Source: an uncultured Bacilli bacterium (lineage in GTDB: Bacteria; Bacillota_I; Bacilli_A; RF39; UBA660). Taken from it: a stretch of DNA of 10,864 nt. Position 1 is the first letter of the stretch; every line of letters begins with the position of its first letter. The stretch covers positions 1-10,864 of the forward strand of contig CAKOTU010000020.1 of assembly GCA_934120265.1 (NCBI GenBank), in the 5' to 3' direction. The notes below the pieces were generated by a model. That model was not told where the DNA came from and made no database searches. It saw only the letters and a program-made list of their open reading frames with translations. The position numbers and the translations under genes were made by a program. This document shows positions 1 through 5,175 of the stretch, piece by piece.

Positions 1-74
1 TGGACCCTGTAGGACTCGAACCTACGACCGCCCGGTTATGAGCCGGATGCTCTAACCAACTGAGCTAAGGGTCC
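1..74 (-). tRNA. tRNA-Ile2 (anticodon CAT, lysidine type)
   Basis: Read on the minus strand this folds into a full cloverleaf: a 7-bp acceptor stem (GGACCCT with AGGGTCC), D arm GCTC/GAGC, anticodon stem TCCGG/CCGGG around the loop CTCATAA, a 5-base variable loop, and T arm GTAGG-TTCGAGT-CCTAC. Base 1 of the window is the discriminator A, so it cannot be seen whether CCA is encoded. CAT could mean elongator Met, initiator Met or Ile2. The GGACC-type acceptor, with C4-G69 and C5-G68, matches the known tRNA-Ile2 pattern recognised by TilS, while Bacillus elongator Met tRNA starts GGCGG. In Ile2 the wobble C is converted to lysidine so that it reads AUA, which is a frequent codon in such AT-rich DNA. 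The Ile2 identity is inferred from these bases. Confidence 0.93.
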
Positions 75-102
75 ATTCTTTAAAATCATCACTTGCTTCT
101 AT

Positions 103-131
103 ATAATAACATATTACTATACTTTATGCAA
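103..131 (-). promoter_or_regulatory. Promoter of the tRNA gene
   Basis: On the minus strand, a -35 box TTGCAT (126-131) and a -10 box TATTAT (103-108) are separated by exactly 17 bases. Transcription would start near position 96, about 22 bases before the mature tRNA 5' end, leaving a short leader for RNase P to remove. Confidence 0.6.
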
Positions 132-161
132 TAATTTTTTATAAATTTCTTTAATTTTGCA

Positions 162-213
162 GATTTTAAAGAATGGTCTTTATTTAGGCTCAGTTGGTTG
201 AACATCCGGTTAG
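162..213 (+). pseudogene. Diverged inverted copy of the tRNA leader and 5' half
   Basis: The plus strand here repeats, in opposite orientation, the leader and 5' half of the tRNA at 1-74. Fifteen leader bases (162-176) are identical to the minus strand at 87-73. The D-arm stretch CTCAGTTGGTT and the anticodon-stem stretch CATCCGG are also retained, but there are small insertions in the acceptor part, a one-base loss in the D arm, and no similarity past the anticodon stem. It therefore cannot make a tRNA. It is a remnant of an inverted duplication, or a sequence kept for another reason. The two arms could pair as a long imperfect hairpin around a 74-base loop. Confidence 0.75.
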
Positions 214-266
214 GCAATTACTAAATATCTTGTAAAAAACTATAAACAATTATCAAAATTTGTCAT

Positions 267-295
267 TTGCTTTTTCTTTTTATTTCATTTATTAT
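267..295 (+). promoter_or_regulatory. Promoter of the MvaI/BcnI-like gene
   Basis: A -35 TTGCTT (267-272) and a -10 TATTAT (290-295) lie 17 bases apart. The predicted start near 302 leaves a very short leader that consists mostly of the ribosome site GGAGGTG (305-311) before the ATG at 316. No operator-like repeat is visible. Confidence 0.5.
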
Positions 296-315
296 GAACA
301 AAAAGGAGGTGAAAT

Positions 316-1065
316 ATGACAGATGAAATAAAAACTTTTATTAAGCAATTTAAGGTAATCTCTAAAAAAGGTTGGATAAAAAACCAAAATAAAAGTTGGG
401 GAAGCGTTGGCTTAACATTTGAAAAACAATTGGGAAAAAAAGCTGATTCAATGTTCTTTCCAAACTATTATGATATAGAAATAAAATGCACAACATTAAA
501 TAGCAAATATCCCCTATTCTTATTTACTTTATCGTTAGACGGACCAACATTTCCAGAGATTAATAGACTCGTCAATAATTTTGGCCATTATGATAAAGAT
601 TATCCAGATAAAAAAGTATTATTTGAAACAATAAACGATGATAATTCAAGACATAAATTTCAATTCAAATTTGATATCAATCATGAAGAAGAAAAAATCT
701 ATTTATGTGTCTACGATATACACCAAAATCTTATTGAAAAAGAATCTTTTGTATATTTTGATTCTATAAAAAATCATTTATTAGCAAAATTAAATAATCT
801 TGCAGTAATCTTTGCAGCACAAAAAACTTTGAACAAGGAAAAATTTTTTCATTACTATAAGTTGCAAATTTACAAATTAAAAAGTTTTGAAACATTTCTT
901 CTTTTATTAGAAAAAGATATTATAAAAGTTGACCTTATTGCCAGAATAAGCAAAAGTGGTACAGATGTTGGTAGATATAGAAATAAAAATTTAGTTTTCA
1001 AAATAGATAAAGATAATATCTGGAGATTATTTGATAGAATATATTCTTATTCAGCAAAAATTTAA
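316..1065 (+). CDS. MvaI/BcnI-like PD-(D/E)XK restriction endonuclease, solitary
   Basis: 249 residues. The N-terminal part shows the hallmarks of the MvaI/BcnI/MutH-like nuclease group: a glycine-rich G-x-V-G-x-T-F-E-x-x-L-G motif (about residues 29-40, acidic E36), then a strand ending D53-I-E55-I-K57, a clear D-x-E-x-K metal-binding core, then a Y-P-L-x-L-F-T strand. Members of this group cut short DNA sites as monomers; MutH relatives nick instead. The C-terminal half is lysine-rich and not recognised. The start is fixed by the GGAGGTG site four bases before ATG. There is no methyltransferase next to it: mscL follows 49 bases downstream on the same strand but has its own possible promoter. 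A lone restriction-like enzyme may be an orphan, may have its methylase elsewhere, or may act in repair. The family assignment is from memory of motifs; the recognition sequence cannot be inferred. Confidence 0.75.
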   Translation: MTDEIKTFIKQFKVISKKGWIKNQNKSWGSVGLTFEKQLGKKADSMFFPNYYDIEIKCTTLNSKYPLFLFTLSLDGPTFPEINRLVNNFGHYDKDYPDKKVLFETINDDNSRHKFQFKFDINHEEEKIYLCVYDIHQNLIEKESFVYFDSIKNHLLAKLNNLAVIFAAQKTLNKEKFFHYYKLQIYKLKSFETFLLLLEKDIIKVDLIARISKSGTDVGRYRNKNLVFKIDKDNIWRLFDRIYSYSAKI

Positions 1066-1094
1066 TTTTACTTTATATAAATATATGATAAAAT
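1066..1094 (+). promoter_or_regulatory. Possible mscL promoter
   Basis: A weak -35 (TTTTAC, 1066-1071) and a -10 (TAAAAT, 1089-1094) are separated by 17 bases in the 49-base gap before mscL. Transcription could equally read through from the nuclease gene, since no terminator hairpin is seen after position 1065. Confidence 0.35.
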
Positions 1095-1114
1095 TTATAT
1101 GGAGGGAATAATTT

Positions 1115-1546
1115 ATGAAAAAGAAGATTGATATAAATAAAGAACAAATAATTGAAAAAAACAAAAAAACTTTTCAAGAATTCAAACAATTTATATCCAA
1201 AGGCAATGTTATTGACTTGGCAGTCGGTGTTATCATTGGTGGTGCATTTGGTAAAATTGTTACATCAATAGTAAATGATATCTTAATGCCTATTATTGGT
1301 GTTATTATCGGAGGCCTTGATTTTAGTAATCTAACTATTAAATTTAAAGATGCAACTATTGCATATGGTAACTTTATTCAAAATGTGATTGATTTCTTAA
1401 TAGTTTCTATTTGCATTTTTGCACTAGTTAAATTCATTAGCAAATTTGAAAAAAAGAAAGAAAAACCAACCGAAGTCAAAAAAGATGAAAATACTTTATT
1501 ATTAGAAGAAATCAGAGATCTTCTAAAAGAGCAAAAAAATAAGTAG
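1115..1546 (+). CDS. mscL: Large-conductance mechanosensitive channel MscL
   Basis: 143 residues. MscL forms a homopentameric membrane pore that opens when the bilayer is stretched and releases solutes during osmotic downshock. The family signature is clear: E-F-K-x-F-I-S-K-G-N-V-I-D-L-A-V-G-V-I-I-G (about 22-42), then the glycine-spaced TM1 pore helix to about residue 66, a short periplasmic-type loop (67-87), TM2 (about 88-108), a charged lysine cluster and the C-terminal bundle helix L-L-E-E-I-R-D-L-L-K. The N-terminus carries about 20 extra charged residues before the usual start; ATG at 1115 follows GGAGG by nine bases, so the extension looks real. The stop codon lies inside the terminator stem shared with the convergent gene downstream. 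Confidence 0.97.
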   Translation: MKKKIDINKEQIIEKNKKTFQEFKQFISKGNVIDLAVGVIIGGAFGKIVTSIVNDILMPIIGVIIGGLDFSNLTIKFKDATIAYGNFIQNVIDFLIVSICIFALVKFISKFEKKKEKPTEVKKDENTLLLEEIRDLLKEQKNK

Positions 1547-1565
1547 GTTGTTCCTACTTATTTTT
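1535..1565. terminator. Bidirectional terminator between mscL and the convergent gene
   Basis: A perfect 13-bp stem (1535-1547 with 1553-1565) closes a TTGTT loop. It is A-rich on one side and T-rich on the other, so each strand ends in a U tract. The TAG stop of mscL (1544-1546) and the TAA stop of the minus-strand gene (1558-1560) both lie inside the stem, so each gene terminates right at its own stop. Confidence 0.85.
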
Positions 1566-1977
1566 GTATCATATTTAATAAATTAATTTTAAACAAATCT
1601 TTTTCAGAATGTTGCTTAGAAACCATTACACCCTTATATGTAACCAATTCTGATTGATGACCCTCTGTTAATATATCCTCTGGGGTAATAGTCTCCAACA
1701 TAACTGTTTTCTTATCTTCATATACATGGTAGTGAAGTTTTACGTCACCATGAACCTTTGAAAACATAATGTCTGTTGGTAACTTTAATTCATATTTTTT
1801 TGAACCGTTAGCCTGATTAGTAGAAACTAATTCACCCAAAAATTCTCCTTCTTTTAAAGATGGATAGTATTCAAAATACAATTTTTTATAAGCTAACATA
1901 TTATATTTTTTCAAAGAACGTTCTAGCTTCTTAAATTCGTTCTCATTTACATAGTCAAAAACATAATTTTCTTTCAT
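1558..1977 (-). CDS. Small cytoplasmic protein of unknown function (139 residues)
   Basis: Not recognised. The reading frame opens at 2007, but the ribosome site GAGGAGG sits directly before the ATG at 1977 and would be coding in the longer version, so 1977 is the start chosen. The 139-residue product is soluble-looking, charged, and has no membrane segment, signal peptide or cysteine. The first 40 residues look helical (E-F-K-K-L-E-R-S-L-K-K-Y). The rest looks beta-rich, with two histidine-containing stretches: L-H-Y-H-V-Y-E-D (81-88) and E-G-H-Q-S-E-L (105-111). These could be ligands or just surface residues. It is a single-gene unit with its own promoter and terminator. Confidence 0.75.
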   Translation of the reverse strand: MKENYVFDYVNENEFKKLERSLKKYNMLAYKKLYFEYYPSLKEGEFLGELVSTNQANGSKKYELKLPTDIMFSKVHGDVKLHYHVYEDKKTVMLETITPEDILTEGHQSELVTYKGVMVSKQHSEKDLFKINLLNMIQK

Positions 1978-2019
1978 ACTATCCTCCTCACATTTTTTTA
2001 TTATCATCTATCCTATTTA

Positions 2020-2048
2020 AGGATATCATAATATATATTTTTTGTCAA
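2020..2048 (-). promoter_or_regulatory. Promoter of the 139-residue gene, with palindrome at the -10
   Basis: On the minus strand, -35 TTGACA (2043-2048) is followed after 17 bases by TATCCT (2020-2025). The -10 box is one half of the palindrome TATCCT-N5-AGGATA (2009-2025), which would place a repressor site across the -10 and the start point. The -35 begins right after the terminator of the upstream surface-protein gene. Confidence 0.55.
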
Positions 2049-2050
2049 AC

Positions 2051-2077
2051 AAAGAAGTGCTCAAAAAGCACTTCTTT
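2051..2077 (-). terminator. Terminator of the surface-protein gene
   Basis: A perfect 10-bp stem (AAAGAAGTGC with GCACTTCTTT) and a 7-base loop lie six bases past the stop codon at 2083. On the minus strand the stem ends in TTT followed by GTTTG, a modest U tract. Confidence 0.75.
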
Positions 2078-2082
2078 ACATT

Positions 2083-3591
2083 TTATATTTCTCTATAATT
2101 TCCAGTTAAAGAATATCCATCTTTTATTAGAGTTTGGTCACTTTGACTTCTACTCCATACAACTTTTCTTTCTCCTGAAATATATTGTCTTTCTTGATAA
2201 CTATAATATGTAGTTGTTGCATAAATTTTAAATGTTTCATATTTATCTTCATATGTAACACAACTTCTTCCAACTAAGTCACCTTTACTACAACTGTAAA
2301 CTGTCTTTGATGATGCTTTTATATTTTGAGTATTAGTAACTGTTTTACTACATTTATCACCACTTAATGTATATCCACTTGGACAACTATAAGATGTATT
2401 TGTTTTAGCATAAGCAGCTTTAGTATCAGTATAAGAACTTGTAGTTGTTTTAACACAGCTTGTTCCACTCAATGTATATCCTGGGTAAGCAGCACAACTA
2501 TAAGAATAGTTTTTGTTTCTCTTATACATATCATATGTATAATATGTTACAGTTCTACAAGAATTATTACAATCAATAGCAGTTCTAGATGAAACAAAGT
2601 CATATCTTACTGTATCAGATGAAACCATCTTAGAAGTATATTCTTTTCTTGATACTTTGTACCATGAATCATAATATGGATTTGCTGTTGCATTCTTTGT
2701 ATCTGTAGAAGATGTAGAAATTGTTTTAACACAATTTGTTCCATTTAATGTATATCCAGAATCACAACTATAAGTTGTATTTCTATTTACTGTAGCATTT
2801 ACAACATCCGTAGTAGTATATGATCTAGTACATGTTGTACCTTTTTGAGTATATCCGCTTGGACAGTAATGTGTTGTTGTAGATTTAGCATTAGTAATAA
2901 CTGTCTTAGTACCAACTTTAATTGTTTCTTCACCAACAACAACTACTTCTTCTTTTGTTCTAACATTACGATATTCTGTTTTATCAACTCTACTTGTTGA
3001 CCATTCAGACCATTCTGACCAGTCACCCCATCTACCATTAATTACTTTTTCATATTCATACTCATATTGTTTGTTAGTTACTGGAGTAACATTTGGTTTT
3101 TTCGTGTCTGTAGTAGTTTTAACTGTTTCTTGTCTTTCACATAAACCAGATTGACAATAATTATAGCATCCTAAATGAACTAAAATATAATCACTGTTGT
3201 CACTACAACTTAAGTTTACTTTTAAAATGTATTCATCATCCATTTTTGTAATTTCAACATATGAATCTGTTAAGCTACATTTTTTATTATTGCTATCTAA
3301 GAATGATATTAATAATTTTTTGTCTAACATCTCACTTAAAGTTAATCTTTCTTTATCACCAATATTTTTTGGTAATCTTGATGTTGTAAAATAACTAATA
3401 GCAGCTTCTTTCATATTATTAATGTTAGTTGTAAAGATTTGATTATAAAATGGTGTTAATTTAGAATCAATTTTATTATCAACATAACTCTTTGTTGGAA
3501 ATAACCATAATAATAAGAAAACAAATAATACTACTAATATAACTTGTAATACTACGTCCTTAATTGAAAATCTTTCTCTTTCATCGTACAT
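2083..3591 (-). CDS. Membrane-anchored cysteine-repeat surface protein with a W-x-x-W segment
   Basis: 502 residues. The N-terminus is a short charged tail and one strong membrane helix (about 12-31) with no cleavage site or lipobox, so the protein is probably anchored with its C-terminus outside. Residues about 55-150 resemble a pilin-like globular domain (N-M-K-E-A-A-I-S-Y-F, later cysteines 105, 129, 142, 146, 151). A Thr/Lys linker follows, then W188-x-x-W191-x-x-W194-x-x-W197 with spaced arginines, as in thrombospondin type 1 repeats. From about 240 on come five related modules of the form Y-S-C-P-S-G-Y-T-L-S-G-T-x-C, starting near 241, 274, 364, 401 and 432, with Thr/Ser-rich connectors. 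The tail ends with a D-G-Y-S-L-T-G-N type motif. ATG at 3591 follows GAGGGGG by seven bases. Similar repeat proteins occur in uncultured gut Firmicutes; adhesion or envelope interaction is a guess. Confidence 0.8.
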   Translation of the reverse strand: MYDERERFSIKDVVLQVILVVLFVFLLLWLFPTKSYVDNKIDSKLTPFYNQIFTTNINNMKEAAISYFTTSRLPKNIGDKERLTLSEMLDKKLLISFLDSNNKKCSLTDSYVEITKMDDEYILKVNLSCSDNSDYILVHLGCYNYCQSGLCERQETVKTTTDTKKPNVTPVTNKQYEYEYEKVINGRWGDWSEWSEWSTSRVDKTEYRNVRTKEEVVVVGEETIKVGTKTVITNAKSTTTHYCPSGYTQKGTTCTRSYTTTDVVNATVNRNTTYSCDSGYTLNGTNCVKTISTSSTDTKNATANPYYDSWYKVSRKEYTSKMVSSDTVRYDFVSSRTAIDCNNSCRTVTYYTYDMYKRNKNYSYSCAAYPGYTLSGTSCVKTTTSSYTDTKAAYAKTNTSYSCPSGYTLSGDKCSKTVTNTQNIKASSKTVYSCSKGDLVGRSCVTYEDKYETFKIYATTTYYSYQERQYISGERKVVWSRSQSDQTLIKDGYSLTGNYREI

Positions 3592-3624
3592 ATAAATTCC
3601 CCCTCTTTTTATTGAATGTGCTAT

Positions 3625-3653
3625 ATTTTAACACATTACTTATATATTGTCAA
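3625..3653 (-). promoter_or_regulatory. Proximal promoter of the surface-protein gene
   Basis: On the minus strand, a perfect -35 TTGACA (3648-3653), a 17-base spacer and -10 TAAAAT (3625-3630) lie about 30 bases before the ATG at 3591. This is one of the strongest-looking promoters in the window. Confidence 0.7.
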
Positions 3654-3682
3654 ATCAGTCTTTATCCCCGTTGTTGCTATAT

Positions 3683-3710
3683 ATTATATACATTTTTTTA
3701 TTTTTGTCAA
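3683..3710 (-). promoter_or_regulatory. Distal promoter of the surface-protein gene
   Basis: A second perfect TTGACA (3705-3710) is followed after 16 bases by TATAAT (3683-3688). Its -35 overlaps the TGA stop of the upstream Smr gene. Together with the proximal promoter it forms a tandem pair, suggesting high or doubly controlled expression. Confidence 0.6.
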
Positions 3711-3973
3711 ATCCTAATTTTTACAATTGTACATCCATCATTATTATAAAATGTTTTATACTCTATAACATTCCTATTTCTACTTAAAGTTCTATGTACC
3801 ATTTCTTTTATAACCCCTGAACCATGGCCATGAACTATATTAATTATTTCATTTTTCATTTTTATATTATCATTTATAAAATCAACAACCATAATTCTGG
3901 CAGTATCACGATCATATCCATGTAAATCAAGTTTAGGAAGGTTATCAACAAATATTACATTGTTTAACTCCAT
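3707..3973 (-). CDS. Stand-alone Smr domain protein
   Basis: 88 residues, nearly all of it one Smr (small MutS-related) domain. The two family motifs are present: L-D-L-H-G-Y-D (15-21) and H-G-H-G-S-G-V-I-K (48-56), followed by a terminal beta strand. Smr domains are found at the C-terminus of MutS2 and as free proteins, and in several cases cleave RNA or DNA, including RNA in ribosome rescue; the histidines are the catalytic or binding candidates. No MutS ATPase part is attached. An upstream TTG at 3985 is in frame, but the site GGGTGAT lies between it and ATG 3973, so the shorter start is preferred. No hairpin follows, so transcription may continue into the surface-protein gene. Confidence 0.9.
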   Translation of the reverse strand: MELNNVIFVDNLPKLDLHGYDRDTARIMVVDFINDNIKMKNEIINIVHGHGSGVIKEMVHRTLSRNRNVIEYKTFYNNDGCTIVKIRI

Positions 3974-3988
3974 AATATCACCCAATAA

Positions 3989-3997
3989 ATTATATCA
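3989..3997 (-). promoter_or_regulatory. Extended -10 promoter of the Smr gene
   Basis: On the minus strand TG-A-TATAAT forms a perfect extended -10 with no good -35. It sits immediately after the terminator of the upstream XRE gene and about 15 bases before the Smr start codon. Confidence 0.5.
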
Positions 3998-4010
3998 TAT
4001 ATTGGCAAAA

Positions 4011-4032
4011 AAATAGTAGTGTTCTACTATTT
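4011..4032 (-). terminator. Terminator of the larger XRE gene
   Basis: A 9-bp stem (AAATAGTAG with CTACTATTT) has a four-base loop and a run of T on the minus strand. It overlaps the TAG stop of the XRE gene at 4027-4029. Confidence 0.7.
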
Positions 4033-4383
4033 ATTTAATTTACGATTAATTAGTTCTATTGTTCTTTTTGGATCGACTCTTAATTTTGAATGAAGAACAG
4101 GATTGTTTTTTAATTCTTTTATAATTTTTATATCATCTTTGGACATTTTTGCTTTGTACTCTTCTTCATCCTCACTAACCACAGTAACATCTCTGCCTAA
4201 AAGATAGTCTGCTGACAAATCAAGAATATCTAATAATTGGATAAAATTTTCGATAGTAGGAATTCTAACACCATTTTCATATCCACATATAGAAACTTTT
4301 GATACTCCAAGTAAATCACCTAATTGTTGTTGTGACATATTCTTCTTTTTTCTAGCATCTTTAAGTCTTTCACCAATAATCAT
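4027..4383 (-). CDS. XRE-family transcriptional regulator (118 residues)
   Basis: The N-terminal half is a Cro/C1-type helix-turn-helix (about 4-62): E-R-L-K-D-A-R-K-K-K-N-M-S-Q-Q-Q-L-G, then the recognition-helix region V-S-K-V-S-I-C-G-Y-E-N-G, then the final helix of the fold ending in S-A-D-Y-L-L-G. An acidic linker (70-76) leads to a C-terminal tail (about 80-118) ending D-P-K-R-T-I-E-L-I-N-R-K-L. ATG at 4383 follows GGAGG by six bases. The gene is divergent from a second, smaller XRE gene. Its own extended -10 lies inside an inverted repeat, which suggests autorepression. The target genes and the signal are unknown. Confidence 0.92.
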   Translation of the reverse strand: MIIGERLKDARKKKNMSQQQLGDLLGVSKVSICGYENGVRIPTIENFIQLLDILDLSADYLLGRDVTVVSEDEEEYKAKMSKDDIKIIKELKNNPVLHSKLRVDPKRTIELINRKLNK

Positions 4384-4400
4384 ATACTACCTCCGTCATC

Positions 4401-4430
4401 TATTTGTTAACTTCATTATAGCAACAAATA
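4401..4430. promoter_or_regulatory. Extended -10 promoter of the larger XRE gene inside an inverted repeat
   Basis: The minus strand has TG-C-TATAAT (the -10 is 4415-4420). It is flanked symmetrically by the perfect inverted repeat TATTTGTT (4401-4408) and AACAAATA (4423-4430), 14 bases apart. A dimeric XRE repressor bound here would cover its own promoter. Confidence 0.6.
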
Positions 4431-4470
4431 TAACGATAATATTAAAATTAACTATTTAGTAACTTTTTGC

Positions 4471-4499
4471 TTGAAGTTATCTTGTAGTTAATATATAAT
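4471..4499 (+). promoter_or_regulatory. Promoter of the small XRE gene with overlapping repeat
   Basis: -35 TTGAAG (4471-4476), a 17-base spacer and a perfect -10 TATAAT (4494-4499). Transcription should begin near 4506, inside the ribosome site, leaving a leader of about 13 bases. The -35 overlaps TGAAGTTA (4472-4479), which forms inverted repeats both with TAACTT at 4460-4465 and with TAACTTCA at 4408-4415. Confidence 0.65.
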
Positions 4500-4518
4500 A
4501 TAGGTGGAGGATGAGAAT

Positions 4519-4740
4519 ATGAACAAATTAAAAGAACTAAGAAAAGCAAAAAAACTTACACATCAAATGATGGCTGATTATTTAAATATCAGTAAACCAT
4601 TCTATTGGCAACTAGAAAATGGCAAAAGAAGACTATCATATAACATGGCAGTAAAAATTGCCGATATCTTAAAAACAATGCCAGATAACATATTCTATCA
4701 AGAGTTTAAAAACAATAATAAAAGTGATATTAATGATTAA
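4519..4740 (+). CDS. Small XRE-family helix-turn-helix protein (73 residues)
   Basis: Almost the whole protein is one Cro/C1-type helix-turn-helix (about 2-58): L-K-E-L-R-K-A-K-K-L-T-H-Q-M-M-A-D-Y-L, then I-S-K-P-F-Y-W-Q-L-E-N-G-K-R-R, then A-V-K-I-A-D-I-L. It has no effector domain, so it resembles Cro-like or plasmid/phage-type minimal regulators. An in-frame GTG at 4504 would give 78 residues, but it lies upstream of the predicted transcription start and the site AGGTGGAGG (4502-4510) fits ATG 4519. Its stop codon is inside the long hairpin shared with the convergent ssb gene. It may antagonise the divergent XRE protein, which is inference from the shared control region. Confidence 0.9.
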   Translation: MNKLKELRKAKKLTHQMMADYLNISKPFYWQLENGKRRLSYNMAVKIADILKTMPDNIFYQEFKNNNKSDIND

Positions 4741-4753
4741 TATCACTTTTATT
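4717..4753. terminator. Bidirectional terminator between small XRE gene and ssb
   Basis: A perfect 17-bp stem (4717-4733 with 4737-4753) has only three bases (TGA) in the loop. It contains the stop of the plus-strand XRE gene (4738-4740) and ends two bases before the ssb stop. T-rich ends on both strands support termination in both directions. Confidence 0.85.
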
Positions 4754-4755
4754 TA

Positions 4756-5091
4756 TTAACATTCTTCTTTTGGTCTATTACTAGATAAAAAAGTAATTTT
4801 TTCTGCCACTATTTCAGTAGAATATTTCTTTTCTTCATCTTTTTCATATACTCTAGTTTGAATTCTTCCTTTGACACCTACTAAATCACCTTTTTTACAA
4901 TACTCTACAGTACTCTCTGCAATACCTTTCCATAACACACAACTAATAAAATCTGTTTCATACTCACCATTCGAATTTTTAAAACTTCTAGGAACCGCTA
5001 GCGTAACATTGGTTACTTTTTTACCATTTTCCGTTTCTCTAAGTTCTGGATCTCTAGCTATCCTTCCTACTATTACTGTTTGATTTAACAT
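4756..5091 (-). CDS. ssb: Short single-stranded DNA-binding protein
   Basis: 111 residues, one OB-fold SSB domain: L-N-Q-T-V-I-V-G-R-I-A-R-D-P-E-L-R (2-18), V-T-N-V-T-L-A-V-P-R (26-35), D-F-I-S-C-V-L-W-K-G (47-56), G-D-L-V-G-V-K-G-R-I-Q-T-R (68-80) and Y-S-T-E-I-V-A-E-K-I-T-F-L (90-102). It protects single-stranded DNA, usually as a tetramer. It stops right after the domain: the glycine/glutamine-rich linker and the acidic tail ending in P-F, which recruit repair and replication partners in the main SSB, are absent, and it ends in E-E-C. It may therefore be an auxiliary SSB like the short SsbB proteins. The frame opens at 5142, but AAAGGAGG lies seven bases before ATG 5091, so that start is used. 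Confidence 0.93.
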   Translation of the reverse strand: MLNQTVIVGRIARDPELRETENGKKVTNVTLAVPRSFKNSNGEYETDFISCVLWKGIAESTVEYCKKGDLVGVKGRIQTRVYEKDEEKKYSTEIVAEKITFLSSNRPKEEC

Positions 5092-5113
5092 ATTATTTCC
5101 TCCTTTCATTAAC

Positions 5114-5142
5114 AATATACAAGCATAAAAAAAGAAAAGCAA
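5114..5142 (-). promoter_or_regulatory. Promoter of ssb
   Basis: On the minus strand, -35 TTGCTT (5137-5142), a 17-base spacer and -10 TATATT (5114-5119). The -35 lies within the distal arm of the terminator hairpin that follows sufB. Confidence 0.6.
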
Positions 5143-5175
5143 ATGACCAATTAGGCTTATTTGTTTTTCTTTTTT
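5128..5175 (-). terminator. Terminator downstream of sufB
   Basis: On the minus strand a long A/T-rich stem (5160-5175 with 5128-5143, one G-T pair, extended by 5159-5144) encloses a 14-base loop and ends in a run of T broken by one C. It lies about 80 bases past the sufB stop and is the only clear hairpin in that gap. Its second arm also carries the ssb -35 box, so readthrough and ssb initiation share DNA. Confidence 0.65.

Noticed and set aside
1..213. Integrative element attachment site at the tRNA gene
   Set aside because: The repeat is inverted, covers the 5' half rather than the 3' end, and no integrase or phage gene is nearby.
2300..2900. Possible CRISPR or DNA repeat array
   Set aside because: The repetition comes from cysteine-module protein repeats that are diverged and unevenly spaced within one open reading frame.
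3197..3394. Plus-strand reading frame of 65 codons inside the surface-protein gene, and similar ones at 3564-3749, 4871-5083, 5850-6113, 7184-7375 and 7411-7659
   Set aside because: They are antisense to well-supported genes, have no convincing ribosome sites, and their products look like random low-complexity sequence.
4027..4740. Toxin-antitoxin locus or prophage immunity region
   Set aside because: Both proteins are helix-turn-helix regulators; no toxin domain, integrase or phage gene flanks them.
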